Both the position numbers and the translations under genes were made by a program. From NCBI GenBank assembly GCA_920105625.2, contig OV050030.1:176963315-177027314 (forward strand): a DNA stretch of 64,000 nucleotides, written 5' to 3'. This document shows, piece by piece, positions 10,186-21,699 of the stretch (positions are counted from its first letter, which is position 1; each line of letters starts with the position of its first letter). Source of the stretch: Clusia tigrina (Eukaryota > Arthropoda > Insecta > Diptera > Clusiidae). The notes below the pieces were generated by a model. The model did no database searches, was not told where the DNA came from, and saw only the letters and a program-made list of their open reading frames with translations.

Positions 10186-10497
10186 CTATCTGGGTGAGCT
10201 TACGGGATATTTCGCCAATAAAGGTGTGGCTTTTTCAGAAAACTCCTGCTGTTGTTGGTTCCCTTTTGCACCCTGAGGCGTTTGGTTCGCGGCAGGGATG
10301 GTGCGCGATTTGTTAATCGCTCCATCTTCTGGTGTGTTATTCACTTGGGATTGTGGCTGACTTGTTACTCCCTCTTCTGGCGATCGCATTATTTTGCTAC
10401 TTCTTCTAAAGCAGCTTCCCCTGTCTGGATGACGTGGAGTGACTTTCTGGTGAACTTGAGGTTGCGTTTGTTTTGTTGTTTGCTGTGGAGTGTTCAT
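10186..10497 (-). pseudogene. R1-like ORF1 N-terminal part
   Basis: A 103-residue Gln/Pro/Ser-rich frame (starts MNTPQQTTKQTQPQ) directly upstream of the ORF1 core. Low-complexity, disordered N-termini are usual for LINE ORF1 proteins. A frameshift around 10.1-10.2 kb separates it from the core. Assignment is by position and composition only. Confidence 0.5.
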
Positions 10498-11140
10498 TTT
10501 ATAACGGTCCCTACTTCAAGCCGCTATCTCCGTTCGTTGCAGAGTCGCATAGAAAATATCCATGTGGTTGACAATGCATGCAGGGAGTTCCACCGAGGAT
10601 TGGTACAAGCCTTCATGAGAATTTCTACTTAGAGCTAGGATAAGCGTTAGTCAGGATTGATGCTCAACTGAGCCTGTATCGCCAACTTAATGGTGACGCA
10701 ACATCGAACGTACTTGAAGACCCATCACGGTTTTAGCGGCAGGAGCTACAGCATTAGCCCAAAAGCCATTTTCACCCGATATCACTCTGGTGTACTGAGG
10801 TAACGGAATACTGCAGCTACCAGCTCAAAGCATACAGTTCATATAGGTTTCCAAATCGTTATTCTATGGGCATACCACGTCAGTTTCCTTTTACTTGTAT
10901 CTCCCACGATGCCATCTGTCAATAGATGAGGAGCACTTCTTTAGACGGTGCCTACTCGTCTTGTCACAAGCGTTTGTCCGAGGTTGCAGACCTTTTCAGT
11001 CGCACTCTCCTCGCTTGCCGCTCTTGGTCGGGGACTACTTATTGGTTATTCGCAGCTAACCTACTCTGGTAGGCCGTTCACTATCCGCCACCTTTGACCC
11101 CCACGGTAGCCTGAGCTTAGCCCCATAAAAAATGCTACAC
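10498..11140 (-). other. Possible 5' untranslated region of the R1-like element
   Basis: GC-richer than its surroundings and directly upstream of ORF1 on the minus strand. No coding frame with a motif was found. It stops at a sharp switch to AT-rich sequence at about 11,140. Calling it a 5' UTR is inference from position. Confidence 0.35.
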
Positions 11141-11356
11141 TCAATAATACACAAATAATTAAAATTAAGTTTCCAATAAACTTTAATAATATATCTAAAT
11201 TAAACATATATTATTTGTGATATTTAATTCACTTAAATAAATTCTAATTTTATTGCACTATTCTGCCGAAATAATTATTTATATTTATTGGTATATATTG
11301 AAAGTTTGCAGTTGATGTCATCGGTGATGCTACTGCAAATAAAGTGGTAGCGGACA
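11141..11356. other. AT-rich unassigned segment
   Basis: About 70-80% A/T with no frame or motif. It could be copia 3' flank or other non-coding sequence; I cannot assign it. Confidence 0.3.
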
Positions 11357-12196
11357 TCAAAGTGCTTTGTCCGCGAATGTTTCGAAGCCTTCTTCAAATT
11401 TTTGCGTACTTTGATTGTCATTATAAATGTTGATAGAATTGCACGCAACACCGATTTCTCCCAGAATCGTCTGTAAATATAACGCCTCTTTTGTGGTTTC
11501 AGAAAGCATCATGTACTCTGACTCGGTACTGGAAAGTGCGACGGTTTGTTGTTTGCGTGCTTCCCAACAAATCGTTGCACCGGGCACGATCAACACATAA
11601 CCGGAATATGAGCACCTATAACTTAAACAAGCGCCCCAATCAGCATCGACAGCCTTCCAATAGTCCACATCGTAATTAGAATTAAATTGACTGAAGAAAT
11701 TGACTGCGTATGCAATATCTGGCCGAGTTGGAATAGCTAGGTACATTAAAGCCCCTATCAATCTTTGGTAAGGGTACGTCTTTTCGTTGATTTTCTGCGG
11801 TTCTGCCAATTTAGTCTTAGTTTCCATCGGAGTCTGCGCTGGTTTACAGTCTTTCATCCCAAATTTCTCGATATTGCTCTTCGCATAGCTAGCATGCGGC
11901 AGAAATACCTGGTGCTCTCGAAAATTATGCTGAAATTCAATGCCTAAGCACTTACTGACATTACCCAAATCTTTCATTTCGAATTCCTCAGATAAGGCAG
12001 CCTTGACTTCTTTGGTACTCTGCTTATTGTTAGATGCAATGAGGCGATAATCAACATAAATTGTTACTAAAACAATATCGCCGCTTTCGTAATTAACGCA
12101 AAAACACGAATCTTGTGGCGTTTCACTGAAACAAGAAAACCACCACAAGTAATCCGAAATTTCCATGAGAACGCTCGGTTCGAGCTCTCCATTCAA
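11357..12196 (-). pseudogene. Copia RT C-terminus and RNase H
   Basis: A 279-residue frame. Motifs in order: the RT catalytic box as YVDYRLIASN (canonical copia is YVDD, so one aspartate is lost); MKDLGNVSKCLGIEF; the copia YQRLIGALMYLAIPTRPDIAYAV-type region, here split to short pieces; and RNase H with SSTESEYMMLSETTKEALYL. Its start frame is joined by a frameshift to the upstream RT part. The frame itself is long but inactive. Confidence 0.88.
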
Positions 12197-12787
12197 ATAG
12201 ATCTTTTGACTCCATTTGATGCATCTCCAAGTTCATCTTCGCTAATAAAGCCAACAGTAACCTTATTGATGTTGAACGTGCAACGTGAAGTCTTCTTGAA
12301 CTCTTCACCCGGTCGCCGCGCAAAACCCTTAGCATCTGGGCGCACCTTTTTCTTTCCTGTTGAAGAACCGTCATCTTTCGTTCGCAGAATATCCCAGTTT
12401 CCAATGACTTTCGAGATGTGGGACTTTCTACGATTTTCCAGGTTTCGTTTTTCAGCCGTGCCCCAAGTTCACCTTCCAATGCTACTACCCAAAAATCTCC
12501 TTCTTCGGCTTTTATTGCTTCAGCCATTGTTTCTGGATTTTGAGGTGTCATTATCCGTTTCATTATCACTTTATTCGTCTGTTATTTCTGCATTTATAGA
12601 TACTCTGCCTGGAACCTCACCATCTTCTTCGCTACTTGAGCCGTTTTGATTTACAATTTGGTATACCTTTTTTGGTCTACCGCGCAAACCCGTGCGTAAG
12701 ATTTTTGCACGACATTTACCACGAACTGTGTTTTCTGTGCGTAAATTTATTGTCTCTTCGACTTCCACGTTAACCTGCCGGCGTTCT
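12123..12787 (-). pseudogene. Copia RT N-terminus and IN-RT linker
   Basis: Frames 12768-12571 and 12569-12123 cover the charged linker (GLRGRPKKVYQIVNQNGSSS) and the copia RT start (EGDFWVVALEGELGARLKNETWKIVE, given here as fragments) with a frameshift near 12,420. In copia, W-x-x-A-x-x-x-E-L-x-x-L-x-x-N-x-T-W marks the RT start; that spacing is recognisable. Confidence 0.7.
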
Positions 12788-13152
12788 TGAACTCAAATTC
12801 GTTAAAGGCGATTGTATATATTAATTTTTAACCCCTGACGGCATAAGTATTCCGCTAGTTAATACAAAGTCTGAGGAGTCATTAAAACAGCGAACTCTGA
12901 GACAAGGCAACAACTGTATATTTCCCACCGCAAGTACAGTAAAGCACACCAACACGATGATATCAGTGCAAGCTGTAACTGAAAAACTATCCTGGAGCTC
13001 GCAATCCCTTCTCCCGCACTCTCTGATTCGTCATTAATAAACATTGAGGAATCCCACTGCAATGTACAAAGTACAAGCAATACGCAGATTGATAATAATA
13101 TTTATTCCCAAACGCAAGTGAGCGAAACCCAAAAGCGACTATACAGACTGGT

Positions 13153-14319
13153 ATGGATCGGTACATACAAGTTAAGCGTAAGTCAAGCCCTCAAAAATAA
13201 ATATGAAAGTTGGAAAATTTAGGAAGCCGAATGAATTGGCCTATGAAAATCATATCACACCTTTATCCCAAATTCAATTTGCACTACTCACAAATATAGA
13301 TGGTACAAATAATGAAAAACTCCAAAAGTAACCAAAACCACAACCAATTTATCTTCGAAAACGTAACTCCAACAATCTACTAAAATCACTAGTCTCTGCA
13401 ATCGGTCCCAACAACTTCCAAGTAATTCCAATAACCAAGGGTAATATTCATGAAACCAAAGTTGTAATTTTCCACGAAAATAATTACGGCAAAATTGTGG
13501 AATACCTGTATAAAATCCAAAAGCAATATTTTACTTACCAACTTCAAAGTATTAATGGTCTATCGGTACTTTTGAGCGGCGTTGAATCTTATGCAGAATT
13601 CAATGAAATCCCGGAAGCACTGTCCCAAGAAGGATTTCAAATAAAATCCGTGTACAGTATACACAACAAAAATAAGATTCCACAATCACTCTTCCAGACA
13701 AAACGAAGCTCGATAAAGGTGAAACACACCCTATTTTTAACCTTCGTTATCTTCTGTATAGAAATATAATAGTTGAAGAACCCCGAAAACGTTTTGCTCC
13801 AGTTCAATGCTAGAATTGCAAAGATTTTGGTCACACCAAAACCTATTGCACACTTCCCACTGTGTGTGTTATTTGTGGTGAATTGCATTCATCTCAAAAC
13901 TGCCCGAAGTCAAAAGAAGACATAAGTGTTAAGAAATGCAGCAAATGCGGAGTAAGTCATGCAGCCAACTATTAAGGCTGCCCTGTATACGAGTATATAT
14001 AAATATCCACCAAAAACTCATGCCACAGCAAAGACAAATTAATAAAGTAACTCCTACAAAAATCAGTACTATTCCCACAAGCGAACCAGAACCGCGTGTA
14101 AACTTTTATGCTAATATACTCAAAGGAAATCCTCCCCTAAGCAATTCAAATGAGCAAAACCAATCGTTAGAAAAATCATTGCAAACATTCATGGCACCTA
14201 TGACACAAATCATGTGCTCTATGCTAAATATGATGCAAGAAATGATGCGAAACCAAAAAATGATATTAGAATCTATATTGCACATTGGAACGCTAACGGT
14301 TAACCTAGAACAAGTTTGA
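13153..14319 (+). pseudogene. Jockey-like ORF1 (gag) with zinc knuckles
   Basis: The 13497-13769 frame has the RRM-like core (GVESYAEFNEIPEALSQEGF). Then at 13800-13970, in a shifted frame, come three Cys/His knuckles: NCKDFGHTKTYC, CVICGELHSSQNC and CSKCGVSHAANY. A stop codon lies inside the first knuckle. The final Met/Gln-rich frame is 13936-14319. The protein would bind element RNA. Confidence 0.75.
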
Positions 14320-14329
14320 GCTCAAACAT

Positions 14330-15240
14330 TTGATAAATTCAAACTCTATTGCCATTATGCTAGTTTCGGAAACCCATCTCTCTCAGAAAAATAGCTTCAA
14401 TATAGATGGATATACCATCTATGATACCAAACACCCTAGTGGCAAAGCTCGTGGTGACACAGCAATTTTCATAAAAAATAGGATAAATCATTTCGCAATA
14501 GAAAATTTCATCACTGATTATATTCAAGCAACAAGTATTATACTCGAAGAATATTTAAGTGGACTAATAATATCAGCAATCTCTTACCCACCCAGACACA
14601 ATATAGAGGAAGACCAATATAAGCTCTTTTTTGGTACTCTCGGTAAAAAATTTATCGCCGCTGGAGATTTCAATACCAAACATACGCATTGGGGTTCTAG
14701 CCCAGTAATTTCAAAGGGGAGAAGGCTATTTTCGACGATAACTAAACTAAGGGTGGACATTTTCTCTTGTGGCAGTCCCATATATTGGCCTACAGATAAA
14801 GGTAAGATACCAGATTTTACAGACTTTGGAGTCGCCCCACGTGCAACCATCTCTAGATCTGTCCTCGGATCATACTCCGACAATAATAATACTCAAATCA
14901 CAAACATTGTCGATACGAGATGGCAAAAAGGTCCTAGTGTCTACCCAAACGGATTGGTTGAAATATAAAATGTACCTCAGCTCGCATCTCAATCTATCTG
15001 TATCCCTAAAAACAGACCAAGAAATAAATTCAGCTATGTATGGATTGACAGAATTGTTATCCCAAGTGGCGAAGGTAGCTACCCCGCCCTATAAAACTGT
15101 TTCTTGGCAAGAATGTACACCGAAAGTTATACAAACAGTTTTATTAGAAAAACGATCAGTCAGACGCAAATGGCAAAAACAGAGATGCCCAACACTAAAA
15201 AGGCAATTACAGAAGAGGAAAGAAAAAAGAGGAAAGTGAC
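14330..15240 (+). pseudogene. Jockey-like ORF2 endonuclease
   Basis: A 212-residue frame shows the apurinic-type endonuclease: LVSETHLSQ (catalytic Glu), AISYPPRHN, AAGDFNTKHTHWGS (Asp/Asn) and IPDFTDFGV. The terminal SDH box falls just after a frame change (14860-14890, SYSDN in the frame, SDHTPT in the +1 frame). The linker continues to 15239 as a basic frame (RSVRRKWQKQR). It nicks target DNA in active elements. Confidence 0.82.
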
Positions 15241-16720
15241 TTCCAGCAATATATTGAAAATATAACCCCTACAATAGCAACTAGTTGTTCTATTTGGCGA
15301 GCAGCTGAAAACTTGCTAAGACCAATAATTGCTGAGTCACCAATCCGTCTCCAAAATGGCGACTGGGCAAAGTCAATGCCGAAATAGGAGACGTTTTCGC
15401 AACTCATTTTAAGCAAGTGTTTATTTAAAACCTTGCTATTCATGATTCCAAATTGCCTTACGAGGCAAGCTTGGTAGAATTGGTAGACGCAATTAACGAA
15501 TTAGATGTAACAAAGGCTCCAGGGTGCGAGAACAGATGATATATGAATCTCCAATAACAGCCATAGAACATCTCCTGCATATATTCAATGGGATAATAAT
15601 CTCAAATAACGGTGATTCTCAAGCCTGGCAAAGACCCGATAAAGGTGGAACCTTATAGACCTATAAACCTATTATCAATTTTTTTAAGCTTTTCGAAAAG
15701 TTGATTCAAAGAGGATTAAAACTGCCATAGATAGAACAAATGTAATACCAGATCTCCACTTTGGCTTCCGCGAAAAACACGGCACGGTTGAACAAGTTCA
15801 CCGTATTGTAAGCACCATCTAACAAACTTACGAACCTAAAGAATATTGTTCTGCTGTGTTCCTCGATATTACACAAGAATTCGACAAAGTTTGGCATACA
15901 GGACTTTTATTAAAGCTAAAAAGCATACTGCCTTTAAATTTATATATGATACTAGCAAGCTACCTATCGTGTATAAAATTCGTTATAAAGCACCAAAGTT
16001 TCATTTCAGCTGAATACCCGATACAAGCAGGAGTTCCCCAAGGCTGTGTGTTGGGCCCTCTGCACTACACGCTATATAGTGCTAATATATCAACAAATGA
16101 AAAAACCATCGCCTCAACATTTGCCGATGACACTGCAATTCTATGTTCCCACTTGGACCCAAACATTGCTTCCACGCTGCTCGAAGAACTCTTGAATACT
16201 CTTCCGCACTGGATGGATTGTTGGAGAATCAAATTGAATAAGTTCATGCATTTAACATTTATATTATGTAAGAAAACTTGCTCCCCAGTACAGATAAACT
16301 TGAAGTCTACCTCTCAGTGCTCCGAAACAAAATATATAGAAATGCTCCTTGGTCGCCGACTAACATGGTCAAAACACATCAATAATCATGCAGATAAAAT
16401 TAAAAATGATTGAGCTAAACTGGCTTCTGAATAGGCAATCGAGACTCAAACTGGATTACAAAGTCTTACTCTATAAAGCCATAAAAAAGCCTATATGGAA
16501 TTACGGTATCCAACTCTGAGGTACAACGTGTCCATCCAATGTGTAGAAACTACGAGGGGTCAATCAAAAGTCTTGCGCAGAATTACCAAGGCCCCTTGGT
16601 ACATTAAAAACGAAAATATCCTCAAGGATTTAAATATCCCTACTGTATCTAAAGAGATATCAAACTAAAATATCAAGCTAAAAGCTATAGTTCTAAACTT
16701 GGAAAGCACCCAAATATTTT
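15240..16720 (+). pseudogene. Jockey-like ORF2 reverse transcriptase
   Basis: Best frame 15856-16413: motif A as FLDITQEFDKVWHTG, GVPQGCVLGPLHYTLY, and the catalytic FADDTAIL (intact). Upstream fingers (PLSIF.., FGFREKHGTVEQ) are frameshifted near 15,700, and the thumb/tail continues to about 16,720 with stops. Catalytic residues survive but the frame is broken many times. Confidence 0.82.
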
Positions 16721-16997
16721 AGCCACACATTTATTACAAAATGAAAGCAACATCTGACATCTGACATCTGATTAAATTGCATTTAATTTGAGATAATTAT
16801 ATGAATATTCAGTATTATTAATAAAATAATTGTAAAAAACTTTGAAACTAATTTCGCTCGAAGCAGAGGCAACGAGTAACTAAAAACTGAAAACTTTTTG
16901 TGCTTGTATATATGAACTATATTTAAACTTTGTTAAATTATTGTTAGTTTTAAATAGAAGATCGAATAAAGGAAAATTTGAAAAAAAATTTTAAATA

Positions 16998-17560
16998 CGT
17001 TCTGGTTTACAAAAATGATATCGCGACTGATCTTTATATTACGTTTTGTATGCGACCACAACCGATAAGCTTTTACTTCATTTGAGTACCCGACCAACAG
17101 GAAATCTCCTTTATTTTTGTCCTTTTTAAGACAGAAACTTTTGAGCCGAAAACCTCAAAATACACGACAGACACATTTTAACAGTCACATTTTAACAGTC
17201 CATAGTTTATATGGTATTCGACAATTTAATGACTTTGTCAGACACCGATTTCTAGCATAAGCCGCCGAATTAATGGCTTCTGCCCAGAAATTTGGAGCAC
17301 TTCAGCTTGTTTCATCATACAGCCAGCCATTTCAACTAAAGTCCTATTTTTACACTCAGCTATACCGTTTTGTTCGGTGTAGGGAGCAGTCAAGCGTTGT
17401 TTTATCAAACAGTTTTTTAGAAATTTATCAAATTCAAAATGAACGTATTCTTTGCGGTTGTCCGATTGAAATACGATTTTAATTATTCGCGCGCGCACTT
17501 TTATTCCTTTTTATTTCAAATCGCAAAACGTGGTATCTGGGGCCATAACCTATAAATTGT
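16998..17560 (-). pseudogene. Copia integrase fragment
   Basis: Frame 17498-17238 has the second half of the integrase core: FQSDNRKEYVHFEF (the D-N-G box with G changed to R), APYTEQNGIAECKNRTLVE (E of the DDE triad within QNG.AE) and the following helix. C-terminal sequence continues to about 16,998 in other frames with an FGSKVSVLKR stretch. A gap in conservation near 17,400 and lost frames make it a pseudogene. Confidence 0.82.
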
Positions 17561-17860
17561 AAAGTACGAAAAAAGAAGTGAGTTTTACATCTAATGACAG
17601 ATAAAAAATAGGGTTGCCAGAAGCATTTTACACTCCAACAATATTAAAGATAATCTTTATTAAAAATATAATTATTTTAATATATAATCCTTACGTGCAA
17701 AAATATTGTAATAAATTAAAGATAGAAACCAACTTGGCTCACACCAGATTGAACTCAGATCATGTAAGAATTTAAAAGTCAAACAGACTTCAATTTTAAA
17801 CGGCTACGCCTAAAATTATATCTTAATGCAACATCGAGGTCGCATTATTTTTTATCAATA
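17561..17860. other. Unassigned AT-rich interval
   Basis: No coding similarity seen. May be decayed copia sequence upstream of the integrase fragment. Confidence 0.3.
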
Positions 17861-18140
17861 AGAACTTTCCAAAAAAATTACTCTGTTATCCCTAATCTAT
17901 TACTTTTGATAGGTGGACAGTCACATAGAATGTGTTCTGATGTTTCAGAGTTGTGTCGACAGAATCTGCAGTCAGAGATGTCTGACAGGCCTATTTTGTT
18001 AAGGTTATACCTTAGGCAGTATTGTCCTGTCAGATACCCCACTTGAGTCCTAAGACTTTCATAATTCAGGGTTAGTATCCATTTGGATATATTTCTGTTT
18101 GGGGTAAGAAATTTCTTTGCTTGTTTTTTTTCCGGAGGGG
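17861..18140 (-). pseudogene. LINE ORF2 C-terminal zinc-finger tail
   Basis: Minus-strand translation gives GYLTGQYCLRYNLNKIGL then CRFCRHNSETSEHILCDCP, the post-RNase H Cys/His tail of I/LOA/R1-type LINEs (C-x2-C ... H-x4-C pattern). It is short and isolated, with no RT next to it. Confidence 0.72.
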
Positions 18141-18356
18141 AGAAAATTCTTCAAAAAGACATGAGAGGGTACACACCACCCAAGGGTGTAAGATTTTTAG
18201 TCACTAAAACCATCTCCCTAACGAAACATTTACGCTAAGCCACAAAGGCCTGATAGTGATTTAGGAAGGGTATTAAACAGATATCCAAATAAACTGCTCA
18301 CGGTTTGAAAGAAAAAGTGTTATTTTCGATTTAACATATTTAACATATGCTTCAAT

Positions 18357-18752
18357 TCAAACATTCAAACAAGTCACCTCCGAAACTAAATTGAAATCAT
18401 AGCACGCACTACGAAAAGGCGCAAAATCTAAATAGTTCCGATTACAAGGCTGGAGATACAAGAGAGTGAAATTCCTTGTTTTTCTTGTAGGAGCATTAAA
18501 GTTGAGAATGCCATGCAAAAAACTAATTTTTATTTCACCTCTCATGAGGTAAAATACAAAATATGCATTAGGCATAGTTCTACGAGCTTTAAGAGGGGGA
18601 GACGAATAAGATTGAGACGACTCACATAAGAGGGAAGTTGAAATTTGGAGTTCCATGTAAAAAAACGTAGGCAAAATAATAAAAACCATTTTGAACGGAT
18701 TTAATAGCATCAGAGTAACAGAAACATCTAGGACACCAAACAAGACTTGCAT
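18357..18752 (-). pseudogene. Probable LINE ORF2 C-terminal domain
   Basis: An open 131-residue frame. The end (NAPTRKTRNFTLLYLQPCNR followed by ACYDFN) has the pattern of the tail that follows the RT in several insect LINEs (x-PTR-x-TR-N ... N-Y ... R-x-x-x-FN). The remaining sequence is hydrophobic and not diagnostic. Low to moderate confidence. Confidence 0.4.
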
Positions 18753-18984
18753 ATTCTAATGTTTATTTTATTTTTTTTCCGAGTTGTGAAGCAGTCAAGA
18801 CGACTTAAACCACTAAATTCACCCCGTTTGTCTGGCCGGATTATTCTCTCGGGACTTCACCTTTAGGTAATACGTCGAGGAGCCGGTACGAACGTTACTT
18901 CTCAATCATCAGTCTTAGGTCTCTCCACTTTCAGTTTCAGGAAAACTTACGATCACATTATTGCATATCGTTTTGAGCCTATCC

Positions 18985-19001
18985 TATATATATATATATA
19001 T
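18985..19001. repeat. (TA)n microsatellite
   Basis: An uninterrupted run of about eight TA units, just left of the inverted-repeat arm. Confidence 0.9.
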
Positions 19002-19058
19002 CTAGGCGTTCTTCACATCTAATGTGATTACTGCGCAGTATTTTTTGCTTCCATTTAC

Positions 19059-19887
19059 TCATCTATTCCCGCTGAGAGGTTCTTTTGAAATATCCAATCT
19101 AAGGTGGATCGTGATCTCCGAAATCCAAATTGAGTTGCGGCCAATCCTCTTGGCTTTCTTGTTATTATTGTAGTCTATCGCAGATAATTCTCTCGAAGAT
19201 TTTACATAGCGTATCGAGCATGCAATGTGCTCTGTACGAGGATGGGTAATCTGGTTGTTTTCCGGGCTTAAGCAGTAATACCTTCCTCCGCCTTTTCCAA
19301 ATATCTTCGTATATTTCCTCATTTAAGCACTCATTGTACACCTACGTGGAAATTTCAGGTGTCGCCTTGATCGCAGCTTTTACCGCAATGTTGGGTAAAT
19401 CATCTAGCCCGGGTGCTTTGCCGTCAGCGATTTCCCACAAAGTGATATCGTCATCAGTGGAAATTTTGTGGATTTCTGTGGTGTTTATTCGTTGGCCGTT
19501 GTACGGAACTCGTTCCTCCTGTGGAAGAAGGAGCACTGTAACCACCTTCCGTATTAATTTATACTGTTCGTAGTGGTGCTCATGGCCCTTTAAGTTTCGC
19601 CACCACTGACTTATATGCGTTACCCCATGGATCGAGATGAGAAATGTTGTAGTGCTCCTTAAAATATGCATTTTTGCTGTTTTTAATGTTTGCTCTCAGT
19701 GCTTTCCTACACTCATACAGCATACTGCGAGCTCGATTGCTTTTCTGAGCGCTTGGTTACACCTTTTCCTAGCATTAGCGATTTCGCCATTCCACCAGTA
19801 CACTGGTTTCCTCACAATTCTGCTTGGCAGTCTTGGCATTGCCACATCGCTTGCCATGCTGAGTTTGTCCGTTATGCTGACAGCCAT
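19059..19887 (-). pseudogene. R1-like linker and RT N-terminus, left copy
   Basis: Frames 19887-19696, 19671-19342 and 19322-19059 carry a KPVYWWNGEIANARKRCNQA linker, then the fingers motif GKAPGLDDLPN, then an RT stretch after a frame break (CSIRYVKSSRELSAI). It ends before the palm, so there is no YxDD box. Confidence 0.72.
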
Positions 19888-20045
19888 CTCTTCCGCCTTA
19901 TCGTGGGGAATTTCCTAATCTTTCCAGTTGTGACAATTTACATTTCGATGTTGCTCACACAGTATTGCCACGTCGAATTTTAAGTTCAGTGGCACGATTC
20001 TCATTGTCTGATATCTTTTCTCGCCTTCGGATATACAGGACATTT

Positions 20046-20370
20046 CTAGGTGCTAGCTGCATGATTGCCTTCGTATAGAGCGCACCTCTCTTTTTTCTTA
20101 CACTTTCTACACACGTAATTTTTATCTATGGATTCCTTACAGCGTTGCGCCAGATGACCATAGACCCAGCTTTTGAAGCAACGCTTGAGTGATGCTGTCT
20201 CCCGAATTCTAGAATTTACCCATCTGCTTTGCATATTACGTAGAGACAGTAATTTTTTGATCATTTGCTGGAATATCGATATACGCTGTCTGTGTGCCGT
20301 CGTAGCAATTTCGCATATTGTGTGTTGCCGAGAAGTCAGGCGGACTCATGTCGAACAGCTCCAGAACCAT
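20046..20370 (-). pseudogene. R1-like gag C-terminus with CCHC knuckles, left copy
   Basis: Contains LKRCFKSWVYGHLAQRC and YVCRKCKKKERC. The first knuckle is C-F-K-S instead of C-F-K-C, so one zinc ligand is lost here while the right-arm copy keeps it. The upstream part (to 20,370) is out of frame in this copy. The 71-residue overlap with the right copy shows five substitutions. Confidence 0.78.
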
Positions 20371-20733
20371 GTACTAATTACCAAAAGTTCTGGCACACAA
20401 GATTCTACTGCACACTACGTAGTGTATGTGTTGCCTAAGGTGATTTACTCCTACCTATATTAAATGGACGAAAACCAGAACTGAAATTGCTACTAGAAAG
20501 TGCAGTAATTATGTCTGTAACCTTACAGCCAACTACAGAGGTTGCCCTGTTTACCAGGAACTTAGGAATAAGGACCCTCAGCTAAAAAATAAGCGCACTC
20601 AAGTTAGCTGAAATATTCCTGTCATTGCTCAACCACAGAAGCCAATTTCATATGGCGACATAGATACAAGGTACTCACGCGTGCTCAAGTCACATATCAG
20701 AAATTTTAAGGAATGATAGCAACGCTCACCCAA
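20371..20733 (+). pseudogene. Jockey-2 ORF1 zinc-knuckle remnant
   Basis: The frame reads CQKFWHTRFYCTL and CVACGD, then CSNYVCNLTANYRGCPVYQE, recognisable as decayed gag knuckles, in mixed frames. Only the C-terminal third of ORF1 is present. Confidence 0.6.
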
Positions 20734-21509
20734 TGTGTGACTCAATTCTTGACTTCAATACAAACTATGATCCTAGAAATTATGAGACACCAAAATCAGC
20801 TCATGCAGCTTCTGCTATCTCAGAATTGAACGTACTAAAAATCTGTCAGTGGAATGCAAATGGTGTAAGCCTACATAAGTTAGAAGTCGATACCTTTTTA
20901 CTCTCGAATGAAATCGATATTCTTCTCATATCGGAAACACATCTATCCGAAAAGCACAATTTTTGTTTACCAAGTTATAAATTTAATAACAAAAGCATCT
21001 CGCTGGTAAAGCACATAGTGTCGCTGGAATTTTGATCAAAAATAAAATAAAAGATTTGGCTATGAAAAAATATAACAAAGAGTACCTTCACGCAACATCA
21101 ATTTGTTTGGACGGATGGAATGATAAAATAACTATTTCCGCTGTGTATGGTCCTCCAAAACTCAGAATATCCACAAATCAGTTTTCAGATTTTTTCTCCA
21201 CTCTGGGAACAAGTTTCCTACCTGCTTGCAACAACAATGCTAAAAAACGAGGTGGGGCTCACGGCTATCAATATAAAAGGAAAACAACTGTATAAGTTCA
21301 CGCTTTCTGACTCCAAGGTAGATATTATCTCTTCAGTACAACCATTGTATTGGCCCATAGACGCACTCAAGATCCCTGACCTTTCAAATTGTAGAGTTAC
21401 TAGAAACTCGAACTGTCGAACCCCTTTTCGAACTCTCTTCAAATCACTCCCTTATAATAATATACCTCAACAAAAAGTTACGCCCTTCGTGCAATTTCAC
21501 ACCCATTAG
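20733..21509 (+). pseudogene. Jockey-2 endonuclease
   Basis: Frame 1 (20733-21035) has QWNANGVSLHK and LLISETHLSEKHN (catalytic Glu). Frame 2 (21032-21295) has SAVYGPPKLRIS. Frame 3 (21147-21509) has QPLYWPIDALKIPDLSNC. The D/N active-site stretch is corrupted (LLATTM/ACNNN in place of a GDFN-type box), so activity is lost independently of the frameshifts. Confidence 0.8.
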
Positions 21510-21699
21510 AACCAATTGGCTAAAATACAGAAAATACGTTACCTCTCATCTCTTTATTCAAGTCTCAACGCTAATGGAGAATTAGAAATATTTTTTGAGC
21601 TATTTGCATCTAACCTAAGACTAGCTGTGCTTTACGCCTCGTAAAAATCTGACAACTGTTGTGACAACGTTAGACATCCAAAAACTTCAACTCAAATTT

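Larger units (their letters stand above)
8000..10497 (-). mobile_element. R1-like non-LTR retrotransposon, internally deleted
   Basis: ORF1 (10497-9420) is followed by an RT-bearing ORF2 remnant (about 9250-8168), both minus strand. The endonuclease domain expected between them is absent: only about 170 bp separates ORF1 from the RT linker. Stops and a mutated active site show it is dead. The R1-like assignment comes from the gag type and the RT box order. Confidence 0.72.
12788..16997 (+). mobile_element. Jockey-like LINE 1, inserted in copia
   Basis: Plus strand, gag-like ORF1 with zinc knuckles (about 13153-14319), endonuclease (14330-15000) and RT (about 15240-16700), ending in an A-rich tail near 16,980 after an AATAAA (16964-16969). 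It is nearly full length by layout. Many stops and frameshifts occur in both ORFs. Related to Jockey-2 and Jockey-3 in this window at the protein level but not a recent copy of either. Confidence 0.82.
11357..17560 (-). mobile_element. Ty1/copia retrotransposon remnant split by a Jockey-like LINE
   Basis: The integrase end (about 17560-16998) and the RT/RNase H end (12787-11357) are both minus strand and in the correct copia order (IN before RT). They are separated by a plus-strand Jockey-like LINE at about 12,788-16,997. A CGTTCT copy flanks each side (12782-12787 and 16998-17003), a candidate target duplication. No LTR was recognised. Confidence 0.78.
19059..20370 (-). mobile_element. R1-like LINE fragment (gag C-terminus, linker, RT start), left arm
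   Basis: Minus strand: gag zinc-knuckle region (20370-20046), then linker and RT fingers (19887-19059) with an SQWWRNLKGHEHHYEQYKL-type linker, DGKAPGLDDLPNIAVKAA and the LSPENNQITHP/LLKPGKQ region near 19,260. The endonuclease is missing. At 20,370 it is cut by Jockey-2. The right-arm copy is 62,877-64,000. Confidence 0.78.

Noticed and set aside
12113..12649. A 178-residue plus-strand frame
   Set aside because: Antisense to the copia RT/linker, Ser/Leu-rich, no motif.
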